A program made the position numbers and the translations under genes. A stretch of DNA of 47,291 nucleotides from an uncultured Bacteroidia bacterium (GTDB lineage Bacteria; Bacteroidota; Bacteroidia; Bacteroidales; UBA932), in the NCBI GenBank assembly GCA_902788175.1, contig CADAJF010000015.1, positions 1 to 47,291 of the forward strand. Direction: 5' to 3'. A model generated the notes under the pieces. The model was given only the letters and a program-made list of their open reading frames with translations. It searched no databases and was not told the DNA's origin. This document shows, one piece after another, positions 40,850-47,291 of this stretch (the stretch's first letter is position 1; every line of letters begins with the position of its first letter).

Positions 40850-43317
40850 TGGGAAAGCTGCTCCGTCATATCGCTCTGCTGCTGGGCTGTAGCCTGGTCT
40901 TTGCCCTGCAGGCCTTCCCGCAGGATATCAAGACGGTATCCGGCGTGGTTACCTCCGCCGAGGACGGCAGCCCCATCTCCGACGGCCTCACCGTGTACAC
41001 CTACATGACGGTGGCCAGTGCCAAAGACGACTATACCCGCATCAAGCAGATGCTGGAAGAGAACAGCCTGGCAGGTTACGTTTTCACCGGCATCCCCAAT
41101 TCCACTACGGGCAATTACTACTCCGTACAGGTTCCCGCCTCGGGCGCGCTGCTGTTTTTCTACGAAGACGCCCGCGTGCTGCGCCTGGAGGAGGTAAAGG
41201 GCCGCCTGGAAATCAACGTGGCCCTCAAGGTCTCCCGCCAGCTTCAAAAAGCCGTGGTAGAAGCCGAGAATCTCAAGCCCTATGTCGTCCTGGAGTCCAT
41301 TCCCATCTCCGGCGACAACGAGATAGCTTCTTCCTTCACCTTCCTTTTCTCCGGGGAGACGGCCGGCCGCCCGGATGCCCGTTTCGCCATCCAGGCCTAC
41401 CTACTGGGCGAAAACCGCCGCGACACCCTGCAGTTCTTCCATCCCATCGTGCTGGACGGTGCCCAATACCACAAAACCCAGCTTCGGCGCAAGGATTATC
41501 GGCCCCGGGAAGACTATCTGTACGAGTGCGCAGAGGAAGCCCGCACCCCCGACGGTGCGCCCCTTTACCTGAGCGACTCCACCGCCAGCATCACCTATCC
41601 CTTCAAGTTCAAGCTCCAAAGCCGCGACGACATCCGCTTCTTCTGCTACAAATACTGGATGGAGGATTATAACGGCGTCATCGCACAGGACTCGGCGCAG
41701 GTCTTTTCCACCGCCCGCCTGCAGGACCCTATGCAGTTCCTCCAGTACGACCTTGGCAGCTACCAGCTCAATCCGGCCGATTACTTTGTAGATGCCCAGC
41801 GGGAACGCCATACCGGCAAAAAAGAGCTTCCGCTGCGTTTCATGGTGGGAAAATCGCGCATCGACCCCTCCGACACCACCGGCCTCAGGGCCCTCCGCGA
41901 GATCCGGGCCGAACTCTCCCAGATAGCCGCAGACCCCGACGCCACCCTTCAGGAACTGTATATGAGCGGCGTAGCCTCGCCGGAAGGTCCCTATGACAAG
42001 AACGTGGCCCTGGCCAAGTCGCGCATGAACTACCTGATGGACGAGATTCTTTCCGTCCTTCCCAGCTACGTGCGCCAGCGGGTGTATCACAGCGGAACTT
42101 CCCGCGTGGCCGGCTGGGACGAGGTGGCCGATATCCTCCAAAGGGACAGCCTTCAGGAGCTGGCCGCCGCCATTCGCGAAGTGACCGCCGCCGCTCCGGG
42201 CCGCCCCGACTACCAGGGTGCCCGCATCCTGCGCCTTCCCGGCTACCAGGCCCAGATTTCTCCCCGCCTCCCGGAACTCCGCTCCGTCACCTGCTCCTAC
42301 ACCAGCGAGGTGTACCGCAAGCTGCTGCCGGAAGAGATTCTGGAGAAATACCAGCGCGACGAAGACCTTCGTGCAGGCCGTAAACAACTCACTCTCAACG
42401 AGTACTGGAACCTGTACCGGCTCCTGGACAACGAGGAGGAGCTGGAGCCCCTTTACCGTCGCGGCATGGAAACCGCCACGGGGATGAAGTATTTCTGGCC
42501 CCTTCCCGCCAACCTCCTGGCCACTTCCCTTATCCGGAAAGGACAGGTGGATACCACCCTCCTCAAGCCCTACCTGCATGAGGGTTATTCCGTGAACCGG
42601 CCCATCATGAGCATGTCGGACCCCGGCAAGTACGAGCGCGTCTGGAACCTGGACCCGCTGGTTGCCAATCAGGTGATCATGCTCCTGAACGCCAAATCCA
42701 GCAAGCGGGCCGTTTTCTGGGCCACCTACCTCAAGAGCCTGCCCCAGTATAACACCCTCTATCACATAGCCCGCTGCCTGGCCGGTTACTACCAGGTGAA
42801 CACCCCCGAAGGCCGCGAGACCTTCCTCACCGTGAGCCGTTCGTCCACCCGCAACGCCGCCGTGATGAACATGGCCGTAGGCGCATGGTCACAGGCCGAG
42901 AAAGCCCTGGAGGAACTGCCCGCCACCGAAGCCCTGACACAGTATATGTGGGCCCAACTTCTCTCCCGCAAGTACGGCGGAGGAAGGGATTACGGCCGTA
43001 TGCTCAACCAGGTCTGGGGCCTGGACGAGTACGACCTGGAAGTGATGGTGTCGGACGCCGCCAAGTCCTATCTCATAGAGGCTTTCCGCATAGACGACGC
43101 TTACCGTCTCACCGCCCAGAAAGACGCCTACCTCCCGGAAGACCTGGTGGCCGATGCCTGCCTGGAGCGGGCGCAGGAGATCCGGGACGACGACCTGGCA
43201 GCCACATACCTGGCCACCTGCCTCCGCATGAACAGCAACTACCTTTCCCGCATCCAGGCGCGTTTCCCCGAGAAGATGGTGCGCGCTGCCCGGGAAAAAT
43301 CCACGCAGTATGAATAA
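40849..43317 (+). CDS. Exported OmpA-like/helical-repeat protein (DUF3868-like context)
   Basis: The 822-residue product has a signal peptide (residues 1-24). A beta-sandwich of carboxypeptidase-regulatory type follows (about 28-125; VSGVVTSAEDGSPISDG). Then come beta-rich 130-320 and an OmpA-like domain starting about residue 327 (LRFMVGKSRIDPSD, LQELYMSGVASPEGPYDKNVALAKSRMNYL), in which the normal 'G.tD..G....N..LS..RA' motif reads 'ASPEGPYDKNVALAKSRM'. The last 300 residues are helical, TPR-like. OmpA domains bind peptidoglycan; this protein may tie the neighbouring outer-membrane proteins to the cell wall. Comparable proteins accompany DUF3575 genes in Bacteroidales fimbria loci. Confidence 0.8.
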   Translation: MGKLLRHIALLLGCSLVFALQAFPQDIKTVSGVVTSAEDGSPISDGLTVYTYMTVASAKDDYTRIKQMLEENSLAGYVFTGIPNSTTGNYYSVQVPASGALLFFYEDARVLRLEEVKGRLEINVALKVSRQLQKAVVEAENLKPYVVLESIPISGDNEIASSFTFLFSGETAGRPDARFAIQAYLLGENRRDTLQFFHPIVLDGAQYHKTQLRRKDYRPREDYLYECAEEARTPDGAPLYLSDSTASITYPFKFKLQSRDDIRFFCYKYWMEDYNGVIAQDSAQVFSTARLQDPMQFLQYDLGSYQLNPADYFVDAQRERHTGKKELPLRFMVGKSRIDPSDTTGLRALREIRAELSQIAADPDATLQELYMSGVASPEGPYDKNVALAKSRMNYLMDEILSVLPSYVRQRVYHSGTSRVAGWDEVADILQRDSLQELAAAIREVTAAAPGRPDYQGARILRLPGYQAQISPRLPELRSVTCSYTSEVYRKLLPEEILEKYQRDEDLRAGRKQLTLNEYWNLYRLLDNEEELEPLYRRGMETATGMKYFWPLPANLLATSLIRKGQVDTTLLKPYLHEGYSVNRPIMSMSDPGKYERVWNLDPLVANQVIMLLNAKSSKRAVFWATYLKSLPQYNTLYHIARCLAGYYQVNTPEGRETFLTVSRSSTRNAAVMNMAVGAWSQAEKALEELPATEALTQYMWAQLLSRKYGGGRDYGRMLNQVWGLDEYDLEVMVSDAAKSYLIEAFRIDDAYRLTAQKDAYLPEDLVADACLERAQEIRDDDLAATYLATCLRMNSNYLSRIQARFPEKMVRAAREKSTQYE

Positions 43318-46300
43318 GGGGATTCTCATAACGCTTCTGTCTGTCTGCCTGTGCACGCTTTCCCGGGCCCAGGAAGACAGCATAAAGGTGCAGCCCAAGG
43401 CCGAGCCCAGCATTTTCTCCATGAAGATGCAGCGCCGCTTCATCCCCACGGACGCTCCCTTCCATCCCTACGAAACTGAGGGAAGGTCCTTCCTGCGTGC
43501 CCTGGAGAATACCAGTATCTCCCTTTCCGGCGGTTACCGCCATTGGCTGGATGCCCAGGCCAGTTCCGGTCCTATGGTTACCTTGGCTGTCCAGAAATGG
43601 ATTTCTCCCCGTCACGGGCTGCGCCTGGAGGGAGGAAGCGGCTATTTCATGGATCTTGACGGACTCTCACGTGTAGTACTGCTTCCCGATTTACGGCTTT
43701 CTCACGTATTCAATCTGTCGGCCTGGCTGAATGGCTTTGACCCTTCTGCGGCAGGAACTCTTTACACCCTGGGCGGCGCTGGCTACCAGTGGCGCAAGGA
43801 TTCGCAAGGGGAAACTCAGGGCACCTGGGTGGCCCAGCTGGGCTTTGGATACAGCCTGTCCGTTGGTCGCGGCATAGCCCTGTTTGCCGAACCCCTCTTC
43901 GAGCTGGACGGCAACCGTTTCCTGCAGCGCGAGGACGGCAACTGGCGCGGTTATTATACCGCTTTCCGGGGGAATGTGGGACTGAGCTACCGGATAGACC
44001 GCTGGAACAGCCTGCTTCCTCCCCGGGAAGAGCATCGCTGGTTCCTGGTGGCCGCCGGAGCACCCGTCTGGCGTGTCCATTCAACCACCAGCAATACCGA
44101 CATGGGCTACCAGTTCATGCTGGGCGCCGGACAGAAAACCACCCCTTCCGTCAGCCTTCGCCTCTCTGCCTCCTGGGCACAGCTTTACCGTGCGCAGGAA
44201 AGGTCATCGGCCTATGGTGCGCTGCGGCTGGAGGCCCTGCTGGACCCGCTGGTGCTGGCCGGAAGAAGTGAAGACGCACGCTGGGGCTTTTCCCTGCTGG
44301 CCGGCCCGGAAGCCGGTTTCCTGGACGGGAAGTGGGACAGTGCGCTTTTCGGGAATATCGGCAAGCTGGGGAACAGGTTTTATTATCTGGGCGGCACGGC
44401 GGGCTTGCAACTTCGCGCGGGCCTTTTCCCCCGCACCTGGCTGCTGCTGGAACCGCGCGCCAGCTTCATCCCTTACTCCACCCGCAGCGGCAGAGTGGCC
44501 CAGAACGCCCTGGACATCCTCCTGAGCGCCCAGCTGGGCCTTCAGTACGACATCCGTCCTTCGCTTGAAAGAGCCATTGCCTTCCAGCGGATGCAGGCGT
44601 GGGAGAAGGATCGCCGCAAGCGTGAAATGCAGCGCAAGGAGCACCTGCGCGAGCGCTGGCAGCAGACCATGGACAAGGTCAATTTCTATGTGTCGGCCGA
44701 GGGCAGCTACTTCCGTCCGCTGGGAAGGGTGTATGCCAGCGGACCTCTGGCCTCCCTCTCGCTGGGTACGTGGTTTACGCCCCTGCACGGGATGCTGGTC
44801 AACGGCGGCCTGGGTTATTTCCAGGACCTCAAATACGGCAACGGCTATGTGAAAACCAGCGATTTCAGCGCTGCCTATCTCTTCAACATGACGCGCTTCT
44901 CGAAGGGAGAAGACGCAAAGCGGCAACTGAACGCATCCCTGCTGCTGGGCGCCGGTTATATGCTGCCGCTCAAGGAAATATGGGACGGTTCGGTCGTTTT
45001 CCGCACCGGCCTGGACCTGAGGATGCACGTTCTTACCCGCACGGACCTTGTGATGCGTCCGGAAGTGAACTTCCTGCAGGCTCCGTCCAAGGACTGGACG
45101 CCTGCCCTGAGGGGTAGTTTCGGCCTCAGTTACAGCATGGGCGGTGACCCTCTTTCCCGCTTTACGGCCGATGGAAAAGAATGGTATGCCTTTACCGGGG
45201 CCGGTTACCAGCATGAGATTGTGCGCCTCTCCGACCACGCCTACGAGGAAGCCCCGCTGGGGGAATACCGCATCAGCGCAGGTGTGGGCCGCCGATACAC
45301 GGACCGTCTGGACTGGCGCCTGAGCCTTTCCTACCTGAGCCAGCCGCGGAGCCAGGTACAGGGGAGTTTCGCCCATCGGCTGCGCATGGCTTCCGTGAAT
45401 CTGGATGCGCTGTACAAGCTCTTCGGCGACAACCTGGACCAGTGGAAATGGTCCCTGTCGCTGGTGGGCGGTCCGGAAGTGGGCCTGCAGCACAAGGCCA
45501 TCACAGGAGAAAACAACAAGGGCAGCGGGCTCATTCTCCACCGTACTACGGTGTCGGCCTACATGGGCTTCTCGGCCGGTGCGCAGGTTAAATACCATCT
45601 TACGGATGCCCTGGCGGCCTATCTGGAGCCCCGCTATACCATCGCTCCGTACGTAGCCATCACTTCGCAGGGCGAAGAGAACTATTACACCCATCTGTAT
45701 GGGGCCAACCTGGGACTGGAATACTCCTTCGGCCGGGAACAATTCCGTCCCCGGGAACGCTTTGTCAGCGAGCAGGAGCGGGCCTATACCTTTGTCCAGG
45801 CATCGGCAACGGCCTTCCGGCCTTTTGGGCGGGCCTATGCCCACGGCCCCCTTGCCTCCATTGGCGTGGGGCACTGGTTCCAAGGGGTCAGCGCTGTCCT
45901 CCTGGAGGCCGGTGCCGGCTATTTCCGCGACAACCAGTACTCGAAGTCGGCCAGCGGAAGGGCTTACTTTCCCCAGCACATGGCCAGCATAGAGATGCGC
46001 GCTTCCTACCTTCTTAGTCTTACCCGTCTGGCTTCCCGTCGGCACGAGCTGGTCCTTCCGGTGGATGTGGCCCTCATAGGGGGTGTCGGCGTGCTGATGC
46101 CGGAGTTCCGGCAGGCGGACCTTGTGACGCCTACTTTCCATGGGGGATTCGACTTCCGCGTCCCTGTCCTGCCCGGAACGGACTTTGTGTTCCAGCCCCA
46201 GCTGGAGCTCCTCCAGGACCCTCACGCCATGATGGACGGCAGCGAAAAGAACCTGATAGGGGCTTTCCGGGGCACTTTCGGTCTCAGTTACAACTGGTCT

Positions 46301-46912
46301 TCCAAGTACGGCAGGATTCCTGCCGCAGATCCCGGAAAAGACTGGTTCGTGGCAGTTGGCGGCGGATACCAGCGGGAGTGGGACCGTCTCTCCGACATCA
46401 CCGGAGAAGAAGTGGCCCGCGACGAGTATCGGCTCTCCATGGCGCTGGGTCGCAGATTCAGCCCTGCCATCAGCATGCGCGTGACCGGCTCCTATTCCAA
46501 GTTGACTCCGCAGGAGTCTTCCTTCCTGCACAGTGTGCGCTATCTCTCGGTGAACGGAGACCTGTTGTATGACCTGCTGGCCGGAGAAGATGCTCCGGGA
46601 CGCGTTTCCCTCTCGCTGCTGGCGGGACCGGAAGCCGGCCTTTTCAACAAGAACTACAACGGTGCCGGCAACGAGTATCCCATGACCCTGCCCATCCGCG
46701 TGGGACGGCGCGTCAGCCATGGTATCGGCGTGTACATCGGCATTTCTGCAGGTACGCAGGTCCGGGTACGGCTCCGTCGCGGCCTCTCCGCCTACCTGGA
46801 GCAGCGCTACTCCCTCGTTCCTTACGTCTCCGCCTACGGCCGCTCCGACCACCGCAACATGACCTCCCAACTCTGGAACCTCAACCTGGGCCTCCAGTAC
46901 TCCTTCGAGTAA
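43310..46912 (+). CDS. 1200-residue protein with three tandem beta-barrel-like units
   Basis: The product has a signal peptide (MNKGILITLLSVCLCTLSRAQ). After it, three homologous units of about 370 residues occur at about 70-440, 455-815 and 825-1200. Each unit has a first strand set (SLSGGYRHWLDAQASSGPM; YVSAEGSYFRPLGRVYASGPL; VQASATAFRPFGRAYAHGPL), a '(G)xGYFxD' turn, a middle 'GAGYQHEI..RLSD' or 'GGGYQREW..RLSD' element, and a closing block SLLAGPEAG / SLVGGPEVG / SLLAGPEAG, ending LGLQYDI, LGLEYSFG, LGLQYSFE. The pattern of alternating residues and aromatic strand ends indicates outer-membrane barrels. It is the last gene of the operon. Units 2 and 3 are more alike than unit 1. Confidence 0.85.
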   Translation: MNKGILITLLSVCLCTLSRAQEDSIKVQPKAEPSIFSMKMQRRFIPTDAPFHPYETEGRSFLRALENTSISLSGGYRHWLDAQASSGPMVTLAVQKWISPRHGLRLEGGSGYFMDLDGLSRVVLLPDLRLSHVFNLSAWLNGFDPSAAGTLYTLGGAGYQWRKDSQGETQGTWVAQLGFGYSLSVGRGIALFAEPLFELDGNRFLQREDGNWRGYYTAFRGNVGLSYRIDRWNSLLPPREEHRWFLVAAGAPVWRVHSTTSNTDMGYQFMLGAGQKTTPSVSLRLSASWAQLYRAQERSSAYGALRLEALLDPLVLAGRSEDARWGFSLLAGPEAGFLDGKWDSALFGNIGKLGNRFYYLGGTAGLQLRAGLFPRTWLLLEPRASFIPYSTRSGRVAQNALDILLSAQLGLQYDIRPSLERAIAFQRMQAWEKDRRKREMQRKEHLRERWQQTMDKVNFYVSAEGSYFRPLGRVYASGPLASLSLGTWFTPLHGMLVNGGLGYFQDLKYGNGYVKTSDFSAAYLFNMTRFSKGEDAKRQLNASLLLGAGYMLPLKEIWDGSVVFRTGLDLRMHVLTRTDLVMRPEVNFLQAPSKDWTPALRGSFGLSYSMGGDPLSRFTADGKEWYAFTGAGYQHEIVRLSDHAYEEAPLGEYRISAGVGRRYTDRLDWRLSLSYLSQPRSQVQGSFAHRLRMASVNLDALYKLFGDNLDQWKWSLSLVGGPEVGLQHKAITGENNKGSGLILHRTTVSAYMGFSAGAQVKYHLTDALAAYLEPRYTIAPYVAITSQGEENYYTHLYGANLGLEYSFGREQFRPRERFVSEQERAYTFVQASATAFRPFGRAYAHGPLASIGVGHWFQGVSAVLLEAGAGYFRDNQYSKSASGRAYFPQHMASIEMRASYLLSLTRLASRRHELVLPVDVALIGGVGVLMPEFRQADLVTPTFHGGFDFRVPVLPGTDFVFQPQLELLQDPHAMMDGSEKNLIGAFRGTFGLSYNWSSKYGRIPAADPGKDWFVAVGGGYQREWDRLSDITGEEVARDEYRLSMALGRRFSPAISMRVTGSYSKLTPQESSFLHSVRYLSVNGDLLYDLLAGEDAPGRVSLSLLAGPEAGLFNKNYNGAGNEYPMTLPIRVGRRVSHGIGVYIGISAGTQVRVRLRRGLSAYLEQRYSLVPYVSAYGRSDHRNMTSQLWNLNLGLQYSFE

Positions 46913-46927
46913 GAGGGAATTTACTCT

Positions 46928-46953
46928 CTCAAACACTTGAGCGCGTTTTTTTT
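46928..46953 (+). terminator. Weak possible terminator after the barrel operon
   Basis: CTCAA (46928-46932) and TTGAG (46937-46941) form a 5-bp stem with loop ACAC; four bases later come eight T (46946-46953). The stem is short, so the call is tentative. Confidence 0.4.
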
Positions 46954-46990
46954 GCCCACGGAAGGGGAGTTTTCACCTTTTTTACGCAAA

Positions 46991-47032
46991 AATTGTCAGA
47001 ATGAGACAAAAAATTGTCAATTTGAGACATCG
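46991..47032 (+). promoter_or_regulatory. 21-bp tandem direct repeat (TGAGACA) upstream of second micro-ORF operon
   Basis: Units 46991-47011 and 47012-47032 share 15 of the first 18 bases (AATTGTCA...TGAGACA). The second core ends 28 bp before the end of CATTTTTG (47050-47057), a one-mismatch -7 box. Repeat period, core and spacing equal those at 30964-31032. Confidence 0.7.
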
Positions 47033-47088
47033 GTTTGCGCGGAAAATGGCATTTTTGCAGCGGACGAATCAAAAAAACGAAACGCCTT

Positions 47089-47235
47089 ATGGACAAAAAA
47101 AGACTTTTTTACGAGGCCCCGACGGCCCAGACCGTGGAGCTCTGCCACGAGAACGCTATGATGCAGACCTTGTCTGCAACAATGCCTAATTTTGGACATT
47201 GGATTACGGAAGGAACCGACGGATGGGAGGACTGA
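47089..47235 (+). CDS. 48-residue YEAP-type micro-protein
   Basis: The product begins MDKKRLFYEAPTAQTVEL and has no signal peptide. Its core KK-x-L-(F)YEAP-x-x-x-x-VE-x-x-x-E matches the micro-protein at 33759; the tails differ (here acidic and Trp-containing, ITEGTDGWED). The start at 47089 is chosen because it lies about 30 bp after the -7 box, while an in-frame upstream ATG at 47035 lies before that box. A gene for a secreted protein begins 3 bp after its stop. Confidence 0.7.
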   Translation: MDKKRLFYEAPTAQTVELCHENAMMQTLSATMPNFGHWITEGTDGWED

Positions 47236-47238
47236 GCG

Positions 47239-47291
47239 ATGAGAAAACTGTACGTAAGCGCGGCCTTTGCCGCCCTGGCCCTTTGCGCCCT
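47239..47291 (+). CDS. Partial gene for an exported protein (cut by window end)
   Basis: Only the first 17 codons are present: MRKLYVSAAFAALALCA, a signal-peptide-like start, possibly a lipoprotein. By analogy with the 33.6-kb operon it may encode a fimbrillin-like or surface protein, but nothing beyond the leader can be seen. Confidence 0.6.
   Translation, partial: MRKLYVSAAFAALALCA

Noticed and set aside
44204-46936. A 910-codon open frame on the minus strand opposite the triple-barrel gene
   Set aside because: It mirrors a well-supported plus-strand gene, has no recognisable domain and His/Gln/Gly-rich composition typical of antisense frames in GC-rich DNA.

Overview
The window comes from the chromosome of a Bacteroidales-type bacterium (phylum Bacteroidota). 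The signs are promoters with the TAnnTTTG -7 box, almost no Shine-Dalgarno sites, RnfABCDGE in the order RseC-B-C-D-G-E-A, fimbrillin-like lipoproteins, Big2-domain surface proteins, DUF3575 outer-membrane proteins and a CCA-encoding tRNA-Arg. Most of the window is visibly GC-rich. The stretch from about 10.3 to 21.9 kb is clearly AT-richer and looks like acquired or accessory DNA. The genus cannot be fixed by eye.

Layout. (1) 1-9.85 kb, housekeeping: a coiled-coil zinc-ribbon protein, dnaB, a DUF3108 exported protein, then a tightly packed rnf operon (rseC-like, rnfB, C, D, G, E, A) ending with a DcuA/DcuB-type C4-dicarboxylate transporter. Together these suggest ferredoxin:NAD+ ion-pumping respiration tied to fumarate/succinate metabolism. 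(2) 10.0-21.9 kb, accessory island: a small membrane protein on the minus strand, then a one-direction array. It starts with a TIR-TM-MORN-like protein translationally coupled to four exported proteins and followed by a Big2/EF-hand/LRR lipoprotein. Next come a sigma-70-like factor and a protein that appears to combine a C39-like cysteine-peptidase fold, a RyR domain and a zinc ribbon, ending at a strong terminator. Then come a beta-barrel protein, a small exported protein and a second EF-hand/LRR lipoprotein carrying an M64-peptidase-like region without HExxH. No integrase or transposase is visible. This island is the best candidate for an undescribed system. (3) 22.1-30.7 kb: anmK (-), a Na/Pi cotransporter, an orphan Wza/SLBB-Wzz export pair, two exported proteins. 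(4) 30.7-37.4 kb: tRNA-Arg(TCT), a membrane-anchored AraC-type regulator, a DUF234-type ATPase, and a surface operon made of two overlapping micro-ORFs, a beta-helix protein and a fimbrillin-like lipoprotein. (5) 37.4-47.3 kb: a C69 dipeptidase, a four-gene outer-membrane operon (two DUF3575-like proteins, an OmpA-like/helical protein and a 1200-residue protein with three tandem beta-barrel-like units), and the start of a second micro-ORF plus secreted-protein operon cut by the window end.

A regulatory thread links part of this. The AraC-type gene and the last operon both carry a 21-bp tandem direct repeat with a TGAGACA core, placed 28 bp before the end of an imperfect -7 box. A degenerate single copy sits at the same distance before the 33.6-kb operon. 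This suggests one regulon controlling short 'YEAP' peptides and the surface proteins behind them. All functional assignments rest on reading motifs by eye; no database search was run.
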